A DNA stretch of 42,839 bases from Acidimicrobiia bacterium (GCA_013812505.1 JACCTH010000024.1:1-42839), one strand, 5' to 3'. Positions 1 through 7,770 are shown, counted from the stretch's first letter. Program-made: numbers and translations. Notes: generated by a model from the sequence alone, not told the origin.

Positions 1-137
1 CGCCACCCCGGCGGCCTACCCGGTGAACGCATTGCTGGCCGCAACGCACGATCAGCCGGCCGATGCTTCTTCCCTGCCATCGCAACTCCTCACCATTGAG
101 GTGTTGCAACGACCGCTTGATTTCGCCGGAGGGATGC
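1..137. other. Left edge, no gene assigned
   Basis: No convincing coding region is visible here. The stretch at about 93-125 (a GTTGCAACGACCGCTTGA core) resembles the short conserved tail I associate with ends of actinobacterial IS30-type elements, but no transposase reading frame is present, so a remnant is only a guess. A GGAGG at 127-131 serves the next gene. Confidence 0.25.
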
Positions 138-826
138 GTGGTGGCTGTGGTGGACTCCGAGCGCCCCTTCTCGGAGCTGTGCGCGCCGCCGCCTCCTCCT
201 GTGCTGGCCGACGTACCGGTGACCACCATCCCGACTCCGGAGTTGATCGCTGCAATGGAGCGACAGCAGCCCGCCGATGAGGCGGCCCACCGCCTCTTCG
301 TTGAAGAGGAGCTGCCGCGGCTCGATAAACGCATCACCGCGACCCTGGCCCGCACTCATCCCACCGGGGAGGTGACGGTTGGGCTGGTTTTCCGTGAACC
401 GATGACGGTGCCGGACATGGAGGCGCTGATGGCTGAGCTGGGGGGCGAGTGGGTGTCAGCCTGGCGGACCGACTAAGTGTGCGCCCGGATACGAGGGTCT
501 GCCCATGCCTGAGGTGGGCCGGTTCGCCGACCGCAACGGGGTGGAACGGGCGGCCACCGCCCGCCAGGCCGCCGAGGAGAACGACGAGCCGCTGGTTGCT
601 CACCACATCCCTTACAACGCCTGGGCTCACATGGAACAGGCTGCCCTGGCGATACGGAGAGCCGGGAGTGCTGGCCGAGGCGGTGGAGGCCCGCCTCCCG
701 ATCGTGACCCTCCCCAACCTCGATGCTCAACCGGAGGTGCGGACAGTGCGGATCGCCCTCACCCCCGAACAAGCGGGCGACCTCAGCGACCCGCCCGTCC
801 CAGACTGTGAACTCCCCGGGTCCTAA
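138..826 (+). pseudogene. Unknown protein gene broken by two frameshifts
   Basis: I do not recognise the family. Three consecutive open stretches in successive frames read as one protein. The first runs from GTG 138 (GGAGG at 127-131) to a stop at 474-476. The second, in frame +1, begins KCAPGYEGLPMPEVGRFA and stays open to about 655. The third reads EPGVLAEAVEARLP to the stop at 824-826. Each junction is explained by one extra base, near 474 and near 656. All three parts are acidic with normal protein-like codon use, and the junctions join smoothly, which argues that one gene of about 228 codons was intact recently. There is no membrane segment or signal peptide. The decay, or assembly error, lies in the accessory left part of the window. 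Confidence 0.5.
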
Positions 827-1116
827 GCAATGGGCCGCCCGGCGACCCACCCGTCTCACACGTCGAGCGTGCCTCACTGTGCTGTCGAGGCGGGCGCAGC
901 AGTGCCGATATCGCTTATCTGGCGATCGGAGCGTTATTGACCCAGATCGGGTGATTTGTGGGGCAGGCTGGCTAGCCGGGCGGGATCAGAGAGGTTGCTA
1001 TCTGGCACAAGTGTTACGGCTGCCAGCTAACGGAACCATGCGTCCCTTCCAGACCTCACCGTTCCGGTAGCAGACAAGGAAGTTCCGCCCGGCTCGCAAG
1101 CCTGCCGAAATGCGCG
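827..1116. other. Intergenic region of 290 bp
   Basis: No supported gene. The only structure I noticed is a weak imperfect repeat near 912-936 (CCGATATCGC against GCGATCGG). The promoter of the downstream methyltransferase gene should lie here, but no clear -35/-10 pair stands out. Confidence 0.4.
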
Positions 1117-1863
1117 ATGATCAGGGTCGTGTCCGGTTCGGATTCTCACCCGGTTTTCGATGAGTTCGCCGAGGAGTACGAACGCCACGCCGTCGAGAGC
1201 GCATACAACGCCTGGTATGACCGGCCGGCGGTGCTCGAACTCATGGGCGAGGTGGCCGGCCAACGGGTGCTCGATGCGGGTTGCGGACCCGGGTTCTATG
1301 CCGAGGAGCTTGCTGGCCGAGGCGCCGAGGTGGTGGCGTTCGATCACAGTCCGAAGATGGTCAATCTCGCCCGGAATCGTCTGGGTGAGAGGGCGATGGT
1401 TCGGGTGCATGACTTCGCCGATCCGCTCGAATGGTTGGAGGGCGAGTCGTTCGACGCCGCGCTGCTGGCGTTGGTGATCCATCACCTCGATGACCGGGTG
1501 GCGGCACTGCGGGAGTTGTATCGCGTGTTGCGTCCTGGCGCTCGACTCGTGGTCTCCACCCATCACCCGACGGCGGACTGGCTCCGTATGGGCGGCAGTT
1601 ACTTCACCATCGAGCCGATCGAAGAAACATGGAGCGGCTGGCCGGTTCGCTACTGGCGTCTTCCGTTGACGGCCACCTGTGCTGAGTTCACCAAGGCCGG
1701 GTTTCTCATCGAGCAGCTCGTTGAACCCCGGCCAGTGCCCGAGATGGCTGAACGGTTCCCTGAGCATTACCAGAAGCTGAACCGCGAGCCGGGGTTCATC
1801 AACTTCCGGCTCGTGAAGCCTTCACAACCACGCGATGCGAATGCCCGAACCCCACACCCGTAG
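1117..1863 (+). CDS. Class I SAM-dependent methyltransferase
   Basis: A soluble methyltransferase of 248 residues. Motif I of the Rossmann-like SAM fold, VLDAGCGPGFYAEELAGRG, lies at about residues 50-68, followed by the acidic strand end VVAFDHSPKMV that binds the SAM ribose. Later come a motif IV-like ALLALVIHHLDD and the Methyltransf_11-type ALRELYRVLRPGARLVVSTHHP. The substrate cannot be told. ATG 1117 is used; it has no good Shine-Dalgarno, and GTG 1129 is an alternative. It stands alone between a broken gene and a convergent operon, inside the presumed integrative element, so it may be cargo. The family call is firm; a specific role is not claimed. Confidence 0.85.
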   Translation: MIRVVSGSDSHPVFDEFAEEYERHAVESAYNAWYDRPAVLELMGEVAGQRVLDAGCGPGFYAEELAGRGAEVVAFDHSPKMVNLARNRLGERAMVRVHDFADPLEWLEGESFDAALLALVIHHLDDRVAALRELYRVLRPGARLVVSTHHPTADWLRMGGSYFTIEPIEETWSGWPVRYWRLPLTATCAEFTKAGFLIEQLVEPRPVPEMAERFPEHYQKLNREPGFINFRLVKPSQPRDANARTPHP

Positions 1864-1889
1864 GTGCCGATTTGCGCTGAATAGCCTTG

Positions 1890-1918
1890 GGGGTGATATC
1901 GCTCATATGGGGTGATAT
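1890..1918. repeat. Direct repeat of GGGGTGATAT
   Basis: Two exact copies of GGGGTGATAT (1890-1899 and 1909-1918), spaced 19 bp start to start, lie between the convergent ends of the methyltransferase gene and the ABC operon. They do not form a hairpin with each other. The function is unknown. Confidence 0.5.
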
Positions 1919-1961
1919 GGGCCGATCAAGCGATGGGGTGGACACGGGTCTTGGTGTTCGG

Positions 1962-2732
1962 CTACATAGGGTCAGGTTCTGGTCGGGGTCTGTCTGAGAG
2001 GGCGGCGAGGTATCCGGCTTCTAGTGGTGAGAGGTCGTCGGGGTTGGTTGTAGCTAGCCCAGCTGCGACGAGGTCGGCTGGGGTGTTGTCGAAGGCCACG
2101 GTCCCTGCTTTGAGGATGACGAGTCGGTTGGCGATGGCGGCGAGGTCGTTGAGGTGATGTCCAGCGAGAACGACTGTGAGGTGATCGCTCGACCGTCGGA
2201 GGACATCGATGAGTAGGTGTCGGGATTCGTGGTCGACGTCAGCGAATGGTTCGTCAAGAACGAGAAGTTGCGGACGGCCGAGCATGGCTTGGGCAACGAG
2301 CAGTCTTCGAACGGTTCCGGTGGGCAGTTGTCGCACCTGCCGATGGAGGGCGTGTCCAAGTCCGAGGGCTTCTATTTGTTGTTCGATATCACGGTTCCGT
2401 TCGGTGATGTCGAGGCCTTTGAGGGCGGCTACGTGGTGTAGGAACTGGAGAACCGAGAGGCGGGTGTCGAGGTCGTTGCCGTCGGGTGCGTAGCCGAGTC
2501 GGGTGCGGATGCGGGCCAGTTCGAGGGGACGGTTGGGGTCGGCTCCGTGGATTCGTATCTGTCCGGAGTCCGGTCGGATTGCGGTGGCGAGTAGGCGGAG
2601 CAGGGTGGTCTTGCCAGCCCCGTTGGGTCCCATGATTGCTGTGGTACCGGCAGTGAGCCTGAGGTTGATCCCTTGGAGGGCGGGTCGGCGCCGGTAGGTC
2701 TTGGTCACCCGATCGAGTAGCACGTCGCTCAT
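1962..2732 (-). CDS. ABC transporter ATP-binding protein, last gene of sigma/ABC operon
   Basis: Cytoplasmic ABC ATPase of 256 residues. Walker A GPNGAGKTT is at 35-43, Walker B LLVLDEP at about 156-162, and an H-loop-like VLAGHH comes later. The ABC signature, normally LSGGQ, reads LPTGT (136-140), an unusual degenerate form. The start at 2732 gives MSDVLLDRV and overlaps the end of the upstream anti-sigma-like gene by four bases (ATGA), so the two are probably translationally coupled. A longer frame reaching 2873 is Arg/His-rich and looks like out-of-frame sequence. The likely partner is the multi-pass membrane part of the preceding gene product, but the substrate is unknown. It is the second ATPase of the operon. 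Confidence 0.85.
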   Translation of the reverse strand: MSDVLLDRVTKTYRRRPALQGINLRLTAGTTAIMGPNGAGKTTLLRLLATAIRPDSGQIRIHGADPNRPLELARIRTRLGYAPDGNDLDTRLSVLQFLHHVAALKGLDITERNRDIEQQIEALGLGHALHRQVRQLPTGTVRRLLVAQAMLGRPQLLVLDEPFADVDHESRHLLIDVLRRSSDHLTVVLAGHHLNDLAAIANRLVILKAGTVAFDNTPADLVAAGLATTNPDDLSPLEAGYLAALSDRPRPEPDPM

Positions 2733-3526
2733 GTTGCCGCACTGCTTGGGGCGGAGTTCCGGGCACCGCCGACGATGGCGACGGCGATGGCGAGAACGAG
2801 GAGGTGGGGGCCGATTGTGAAGGCGTCGGTGGGGGTGCCGGCGATGGTGGTAGCGCCGAGGAGCATGATCCAAATGGTCACGACGACGATGGCGGCGACC
2901 GGTGCGGCCATTCGGATCGACAGGGCGAGGGTGGCAGCGGTGGCGGCCAGGGAAGGGATCAGCCAGATGAATGCGGCATTGGGGGGAAGGAAGAAGAGGG
3001 CGGCCAGGACAGCGAGAGCTATGGAGCTTGCCGAGACTGTTAGGCCCCTGATGAGAAGTAGTCGGAAGCCACCGTGTGGTGCGACCGCGGCGATCTGGGT
3101 GAGAGGATCACCGGGGATGCCATAGGCGAGGGCGACGCCGATCACGGGCAGAACGGGAGCGACAGTGAGGAAGGGAAGGCTGGCCAGAGGGTTCGTTGTG
3201 ACGGCGCCAGCGGCGATGCCTGCGAACACGAGCGCCGCGGCCACCGACAGCCACCAGGCGGGACGGAACGCTGGCGATGCGGCGATCAGGTGGGCGATAT
3301 GGTTGGGTATACCGACCGTGACCAGCGTTCGTTCCGGTCTCGACCTTGGTGGGGTGCGGATCGTCGTTCGCAGTTGTCGCCACGATCGGTTGGTCCATTC
3401 GCCGTCGCGGATCTCCACGCGGCAAGAGGAACAACCTACAAGGTGATGTTCGATGGTGTCGGCCTCGAAGTCGCTGGATTCCGAAGTGAGGTATCCGCGG
3501 AGTTCGGCCCGGCTGGGGTGGGTCAT
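2729..3526 (-). CDS. Membrane anti-sigma-like protein: zinc-finger N-terminus and about six TM helices
   Basis: The first 80 residues are hydrophilic and carry an anti-sigma zinc-binding pattern, with the His-Cys-Cys core in HHLVGCSSCR at about residues 27-36 (zf-HC2 type). From about residue 90 on, the 265-residue protein is very hydrophobic with roughly six membrane segments. It overlaps the ECF sigma gene upstream and the ABC ATPase downstream by four bases each. By family knowledge the N-terminus should hold the ECF sigma factor at the membrane. The large membrane part is bigger than the single helix of ordinary anti-sigma factors and could be the permease for the following ATPase. The sensor-transporter role is inference; the anti-sigma call is good. 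Confidence 0.7.
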   Translation of the reverse strand: MTHPSRAELRGYLTSESSDFEADTIEHHLVGCSSCRVEIRDGEWTNRSWRQLRTTIRTPPRSRPERTLVTVGIPNHIAHLIAASPAFRPAWWLSVAAALVFAGIAAGAVTTNPLASLPFLTVAPVLPVIGVALAYGIPGDPLTQIAAVAPHGGFRLLLIRGLTVSASSIALAVLAALFFLPPNAAFIWLIPSLAATAATLALSIRMAAPVAAIVVVTIWIMLLGATTIAGTPTDAFTIGPHLLVLAIAVAIVGGARNSAPSSAAT

Positions 3527-4038
3527 CCAAACTCCTCACGGAGCAGGGCGCGGGCTCGCACCATCCGTGTTTTGACTGTGCCCTGGGGTATCCCCAACAG
3601 GACGGCGGCCTCTCTGGTCGTAAGACCGTCAAGAATCGTGGCGCGGACCACGCCTAACAATTCTTGGGGAAGTCGCTCAAGGATCCCGGCAAACTCACCG
3701 AACTCGAGGCCCACGAGCGCTTCGTCCTCGGCAGACCGGACGCTGCCAACCAAGGTGGATGGTTGACGCCGGCGGCGTCGGATCAGATCGATCAGTCTGC
3801 GAATGGCGATGCCCCAGAGCCAGGCCCCGACCTCGCCCTCGCCTCGATAGGCATTGGGTTTATGCCAAACGGTCATGAAAGTGTCCTGGATGGCCTCTTC
3901 GACCAGCTCGCCATCCTCGAATCGGCGAAGCAATCGTCGTCGGATCCACGAGGCGTGTTCGGCGTGAAGGTGTCGCATCGCTTCCTCGTCGCCGCGGGCA
4001 ATGGCGGCGAGGAGGTCGGAGTCATCCACGTCAGCCAT
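3523..4038 (-). CDS. ECF-type RNA polymerase sigma factor
   Basis: A 171-residue sigma-70 family protein of ECF size. Region 2 covers about residues 25-90, including EEAIQDTFMTVWHK and the basic helix ending in RRRRR. Region 4 covers about 118-168, with the helix-turn-helix TTREAAVLLGIPQGTVKTRM. No region 1 or 3 is present, as is normal for ECF factors. It lies six bases after the upstream membrane-protein gene and overlaps the anti-sigma-like gene by four bases, the classical sigma/anti-sigma arrangement. It probably directs RNA polymerase to the promoter of this operon, although I could not identify a convincing ECF promoter upstream of 6700. The signal it responds to is unknown. Confidence 0.92.
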   Translation of the reverse strand: MADVDDSDLLAAIARGDEEAMRHLHAEHASWIRRRLLRRFEDGELVEEAIQDTFMTVWHKPNAYRGEGEVGAWLWGIAIRRLIDLIRRRRRQPSTLVGSVRSAEDEALVGLEFGEFAGILERLPQELLGVVRATILDGLTTREAAVLLGIPQGTVKTRMVRARALLREEFG

Positions 4039-4044
4039 TGTGGT

Positions 4045-4653
4045 TCATGCCTCTTCGCCATCGCCGACCCTTCCAGGACGATCGATGAGACACGCCACCA
4101 AACCGGCGGCCATTAATAGTGCGGCTACCGCCCAGGATGCCGTATCCCAGTCGGGTCGGGTGGACCAGAACAGGAGAGTTCCTGTGCGTGCGGCCCCTTC
4201 GATCGTCAACGCCGAAACGACGTACACCGTCGGAGCTATCCAAGCCCAGGTGGCGCCCGCCCAAGGTCCGACAACGAGGCCCAACCCGGTGTACCCGACC
4301 ACATTGCGGGCGGCAGCTGGGAAACCGAGGCGCATGCCCTCGAACTGGCCCAGCGGAGCGAACACCACTACCGCGCCGAGCATCAAGATGGTCATCTGCA
4401 ATGCTCGAGCGACGCCGAGACGAAAGGGAGCCGCCAGGGCTATCTCGAGGCTGGGTTCGTCAAGAGTGATCAACGCCGCTACAGCAGCGGCGGCGGGCCC
4501 GACGACGACGACCGGGATGAGGGCCTGTTCGGCGAACTCCCCGGCCCCGACCATGACCCTGGCGACCAAGAACGCGGCGAACGAAATCATGCCCAGTGCC
4601 GCCACTGCTCCTGGTACCCGTCTCGCCCGCAGATACCGGATCGTCCCGGTCAC
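4045..4653 (-). CDS. Multi-pass membrane protein of ABC/sigma operon
   Basis: About 202 residues with roughly five or six hydrophobic segments (for example ALGMISFAAFLVARVM, QALIPVVVVGPAAAAVAALI and MTILMLGAVVVFAPLG). I do not recognise a specific family. The GTG at 4653 is chosen because it overlaps the stop of the preceding gene (GTGA), like the other joints in this operon; an ATG at 4680 would lengthen it by nine residues. Its place between a long membrane protein and the sigma gene, downstream of an ABC ATPase, suggests a permease subunit of an ABC-2-like exporter. That assignment rests on context and hydrophobicity only. Confidence 0.65.
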   Translation of the reverse strand: MTGTIRYLRARRVPGAVAALGMISFAAFLVARVMVGAGEFAEQALIPVVVVGPAAAAVAALITLDEPSLEIALAAPFRLGVARALQMTILMLGAVVVFAPLGQFEGMRLGFPAAARNVVGYTGLGLVVGPWAGATWAWIAPTVYVVSALTIEGAARTGTLLFWSTRPDWDTASWAVAALLMAAGLVACLIDRPGRVGDGEEA

Positions 4654-5936
4654 GGCAGCTCCTCGGTGCCGACATCGCACGACCTGAGACGGTCGAAGTG
4701 CCCGGCCAGCCAGACGATCCTATCGTCGTCAGGCACTGCGACAAATCGTTGATACATCGCCTGGTGGTCGGGATCGAAGAAGGGGTCCAGGCGATGAGAC
4801 TGACCTGTCTGGTCGAAAACGAGCTGTCCAGCCTCATAGCCGGCTTGGGATATCAGCCACGCTTCCACAACAGTCCAGACGCGGTAGCGATCTTCGAAAT
4901 CCTCACACACGCCTGCTCCCACGGCCCCGGCCAGGGCGGCCCGGGCTACGGCCCGAGACGCCTCGTTGGGGTCAGGATCCATCAGAAACGGCACCGACAC
5001 ACCCGCTGGCTCCTCGTATTCGTACTGAGCCAGCCGAGACGGCACCACCCCTGCCGTTAACAGCGGCGCCATCGTGCGGCGAACCGCCACAATGACAGGC
5101 TGGGCGCCAGTGGAGTAAGCGGGGTGATAACAGACCGTGACCACACCCGGATCACAGACCTGAGGAGGGTCGATCGCCGCTACCGCTGGCCGCCCAACGG
5201 GGGCCACCACCAACCCGGCCACCACCAACGTCAGCCCAACCACCAAGCCGAGAATGGCTCGGCGGCTTCTCACACCAATGGCAGAGGCGGCGACGCCAGC
5301 CAAGATGAATCCACCAAAGATCGCCACCTGAGCCACGCGGAGGCCCGGCCGTGACACCTCGAATGGTGTGAGACGCTCCAGGCTCGAAGGAATCCACGAA
5401 GCGCCCACCGTCAGATCGAGCGAAACCGACAACCCCATCGCCATGTACAGCGCCAAACCGACCAGCGGCCCGGTAACCCGCGACGGCAACAGCCAGGACA
5501 CCGACCAACCGATGAACCCGCATGCCCACACTGCCAGGAACGCCGCCGCCACCAGCATCCAATCGGGCTCACCCCAAGTCGCGCCCGGCCCCACTGCCGC
5601 CATCAGGAACAACACTCCGGTGAGAAATGCGAGGGCCACCCAACCGATCTCGCCCGCCGTGGCTAGCCAGCGACGAACCGCTGCCTCGCGAACCATGCCG
5701 GTGTCCAGATCGACCAGAGCCGGCCGCCTTTCCACCCAGGCCCTCAGACCCGCCAGCCCGGCCGCCACCGGGCCAAGCACCAGCACCGAGTACATCAAGG
5801 CCGCCCCCACCTCCGACCAGATCGGAAAGCCGGTGAAACGCAACTCCTGAAGGATCCAGATCTCGAAACCGGCCACCAGCGGAAACGCCCACTTGGCCGG
5901 ACTCCGTCTCATCCGAAGCAGGAACATCCGAATCAT
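4650..5936 (-). CDS. Membrane protein with large extracytoplasmic C-terminal domain (probable ABC permease)
   Basis: This 428-residue protein has an N-terminal half with about six membrane segments, ending in a last helix near residues 225-250. About 175 mostly hydrophilic residues follow and should lie outside the membrane. That domain holds Cys residues in QVCDPG, VTVCYH, GVCEDF and LRSCDVG, which could form two disulfides. No peptidase or binding motif is recognised. It follows the first ABC ATPase with a four-base overlap and is followed by another membrane protein with a GTGA overlap. I infer a permease whose outer domain senses or handles the substrate; no family could be named. Confidence 0.65.
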   Translation of the reverse strand: MIRMFLLRMRRSPAKWAFPLVAGFEIWILQELRFTGFPIWSEVGAALMYSVLVLGPVAAGLAGLRAWVERRPALVDLDTGMVREAAVRRWLATAGEIGWVALAFLTGVLFLMAAVGPGATWGEPDWMLVAAAFLAVWACGFIGWSVSWLLPSRVTGPLVGLALYMAMGLSVSLDLTVGASWIPSSLERLTPFEVSRPGLRVAQVAIFGGFILAGVAASAIGVRSRRAILGLVVGLTLVVAGLVVAPVGRPAVAAIDPPQVCDPGVVTVCYHPAYSTGAQPVIVAVRRTMAPLLTAGVVPSRLAQYEYEEPAGVSVPFLMDPDPNEASRAVARAALAGAVGAGVCEDFEDRYRVWTVVEAWLISQAGYEAGQLVFDQTGQSHRLDPFFDPDHQAMYQRFVAVPDDDRIVWLAGHFDRLRSCDVGTEELP

Positions 5937-6700
5937 CGGCCGGTCCCGTGGATAGCGGCCAGATATCCCCGTTCGATCGGACTGTTGCCCTCGGCATCCA
6001 CGGAGCCACCGAGTCGTACGAGTTCATCGGGGGATCCATCGAAGCGCAGTTCCCCGGCCGACATGACGGCCACGCGCGTGCAAGCCGTCGCCACATCCTC
6101 GACCAGGTGTGTGGACACCACGACCGCCGACGACTCGCCGAGCGAACGCATCAGACGCCTGAACGTGATGCGCTGCTCGGGATCCAGACCCGCCGTCGGC
6201 TCGTCCAACAACAGAAGTTGGGGACGATTAACAAGAGCCTGGGCGATACCAACTCTGCGCCGCATCCCTCCAGAGAGGCTCCGCATCCTTGTTGACCCGT
6301 GCTCATCCATGCCAACCTCCGACAACGCCCACTCCGCCTCGACACGAGCATGCGGCGCCGACAGACCCTTCATCCATGCCACGTACTCCACGAACTCACG
6401 GGCGGTAAACCCGCCGTGATACCCGAACACCTGCGGTAGATACCCGATCGACCGCCGCGCCTGGACAACGTTCCGACGTTCCGACACATCCACACCCGCC
6501 ACCACAACCCGCCCCACCTGAACCGGCAGCACCGTCGCCAACGTCCGCATCAACGTCGTCTTGCCGGCGCCGTTGGGCCCGAGGACCCCAAGCACACCAG
6601 GGCCGATATCCAGACTCAGACCCTGCAGGACGGTCAAACTCCCATACCGGCAAAACAACCCATCAACCGAAGCGATCGTCGAAAGAGAGGTCCTGTCCAT
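5933..6700 (-). CDS. ABC transporter ATP-binding protein, first gene of sigma/ABC operon
   Basis: A 255-residue ATPase with all canonical motifs: Walker A GPNGAGKTT (41-49), Q-loop region GYLPQVFGYHGGFTAREF (about 86-103), signature LSGGM (142-146), Walker B LLLLDEP (162-168) and H-loop VSTHLVEDV. The sequence around the Q-loop is typical of ABC-2 type exporter ATPases of actinobacteria. It heads a six-gene operon in which every joint is a four-base overlap or a six-base gap. It probably energises the membrane protein encoded next to it. Substrate and direction are not shown by the sequence, although export is usual for this subfamily. The upstream 300 bp hold no gene up to the dyad at 6912. 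Confidence 0.9.
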   Translation of the reverse strand: MDRTSLSTIASVDGLFCRYGSLTVLQGLSLDIGPGVLGVLGPNGAGKTTLMRTLATVLPVQVGRVVVAGVDVSERRNVVQARRSIGYLPQVFGYHGGFTAREFVEYVAWMKGLSAPHARVEAEWALSEVGMDEHGSTRMRSLSGGMRRRVGIAQALVNRPQLLLLDEPTAGLDPEQRITFRRLMRSLGESSAVVVSTHLVEDVATACTRVAVMSAGELRFDGSPDELVRLGGSVDAEGNSPIERGYLAAIHGTGR

Positions 6701-6911
6701 GCCACTCCTGTCGCAAACCCACCTCCGAACGGTTCACGACAAAACGGTGGGCTGGCATTCATGCCGCATCGGTCGAGGGACATAACGCCAGCCGAATTGC
6801 GCCCGAAGGTTCGACTCACCCGCACCGAACCGGCATTCGGCGCTACCGGTTTCGAATCAAAGAGCCGAGCCCCTCGGACGGGTCCGAGCTTCCGCGTGTT
6901 GGCGGCGTGAG
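6701..6911. other. Intergenic region upstream of sigma/ABC operon
   Basis: No gene is supported. The promoter of the minus-strand operon should lie here. On the minus strand a GAACC stands about 35 bases before the ATG at 6700, reminiscent of an ECF -35 element, but no matching -10 at proper spacing is clear, so no promoter is called. Confidence 0.3.
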
Positions 6912-6989
6912 GTGACCACACAGTTGCAACCTAATCGGTTGCGGTATACCCGTATACTCCGCATCTGTTTGATGCAACTCTGTGGTCAC
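6912..6989. promoter_or_regulatory. 78-bp dyad: 19-bp inverted repeats around a GTATAC pair
   Basis: The outer arms are at 6912-6930 (GTGACCACACAGTTGCAAC) and 6971-6989, inverted, matching at 17 of 19 positions. Two GTATAC hexamers (6944-6949 and 6952-6957) share the same centre, about 6950.5. The arms hold TTGCAA/TTGCAT and the centre TATAC, so promoter-like elements sit symmetrically on both strands. It lies directly upstream of the RHH-like gene at 7009 and faces the sigma/ABC operon. An autoregulated or divergent operator is the simplest reading. A recombination or replication site is possible. Confidence 0.6.
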
Positions 6990-7008
6990 TAAACGCCGGT
7001 AGTTCGCG

Positions 7009-7458
7009 ATGACGTTGGACCGACAGACTCTTGCCAAGATCGACAAGCGGATCCTCTCCCAGATGGACCATGGGGAGGGGGTGCAGCTGGTCAAGGTACC
7101 GGTGTCGGAGGCGGTGTGGTCGACTTGGCGCCGCTACTGCGAAGCAGCTGGCATCTCGATGGGTCGAGCTCTGGCGATCCTCCTCCACCAAGAACTGGCT
7201 TCGGTAGTCGATTTGGACCTCGATCGTATCGGGAACATGCTGGGCGAACGGGAAGCGGTTCTCGACGAAAGGGAGCGGGACCTCGAGCAGCGTGAGGAGC
7301 GAATCTCCTTAGCCGGCCAGCGCGTTGGGACGGTCGGGATGGAGCCGAAGCCACCTCCACTAGAGCTGGCGCCGGCGGGGGTGGTGCCGAGGGATGGTCG
7401 CAACGATCTGTGCCCGTGTGGCTCAGGGTTGAAGTACAAACGTTGCCACGGCGCTTGA
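7009..7458 (+). CDS. RHH-like / coiled-coil / SEC-C zinc-motif protein
   Basis: This 149-residue protein seems to have three parts. Residues 25-65 ([20 protein letters not shown], then a second helix) look like a ribbon-helix-helix DNA-binding unit: a short strand and two helices. Residues about 72-102 are a charged Glu/Arg heptad-like helix, a likely coiled coil for oligomerisation. The C-terminus ends in a textbook SEC-C motif with C135, C137, C146 and H147, which binds zinc and is known from SecA and many accessory proteins. It sits 19 bp after the long dyad, a plausible operator for it. The next gene is convergent, with only three bases between stops. The SEC-C call is firm; the RHH call is pattern-based. 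I know of no named family with this combination. Confidence 0.75.
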   Translation: MTLDRQTLAKIDKRILSQMDHGEGVQLVKVPVSEAVWSTWRRYCEAAGISMGRALAILLHQELASVVDLDLDRIGNMLGEREAVLDERERDLEQREERISLAGQRVGTVGMEPKPPPLELAPAGVVPRDGRNDLCPCGSGLKYKRCHGA

Positions 7459-7461
7459 TGG

Positions 7462-7770
7462 TCAGGGGTTGAGGGGGAGGCCGTCTTGTTGGAGGCGGGG
7501 ACGACGCCTTCGGGGTTGACGTTCAGCCGGGACCACTTCGGGTTCTTGGAGCCGGTCGGGGACGGCGAGGGGGCCGCCGCAGAGTTTTTCCAGGGCGGCT
7601 CTGGGCACCCGCAGCGTTTTCCCCAGGGTGATGACGGGGAGGCCTTCCTGTCCGCCGGTGGTTCGCCATTGTCGGGCGAGGGTGTAGGCAGCGCCCCGGC
7701 CGATCCGGAGGACCTTCGCGGCTTCTTCGACGGTGAGGAAGTCAGGCAGTGCTGATGGGTCTCTTCTCAT
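7462..7770 (-). CDS. Excisionase-like helix-turn-helix protein
   Basis: A 102-residue basic protein. The N-terminal half, LPDFLTVEEAAKVLRIGRGA (residues 8-27), followed by a turn and GLPVITLGKTLRVPRAALEK, is the MerR-like winged helix of excisionase/HTH_17 proteins. The C-terminus is Arg/Pro-rich and probably disordered. Its location between accessory genes and an integrase operon, divergent from the XRE gene at 7888, fits a recombination directionality factor that helps the integrase excise the element, or a small repressor. The start ATG at 7770 is the only reasonable one. Confidence 0.75.
   Translation of the reverse strand: MRRDPSALPDFLTVEEAAKVLRIGRGAAYTLARQWRTTGGQEGLPVITLGKTLRVPRAALEKLCGGPLAVPDRLQEPEVVPAERQPRRRRPRLQQDGLPLNP

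Noticed and set aside
1027..1767. Long minus-strand frame over the methyltransferase
   Set aside because: It is antisense to a gene with clear SAM-binding motifs, has a Pro/His/Arg-rich shadow composition and no recognisable domain.
3074..3766. 230-codon plus-strand frame across the sigma and anti-sigma genes
   Set aside because: It is antisense to two well-recognised genes and crosses their boundary.
6701..6760. ECF-type promoter in front of the sigma/ABC operon
   Set aside because: A GAACC is present, but no -10 at the right distance could be defended.
6800..6850. GGTTCGACTC stretch that resembles a tRNA T arm, as a possible left attachment site
   Set aside because: Only a few bases match the tRNA-Lys end and the orientation is wrong for a direct repeat.
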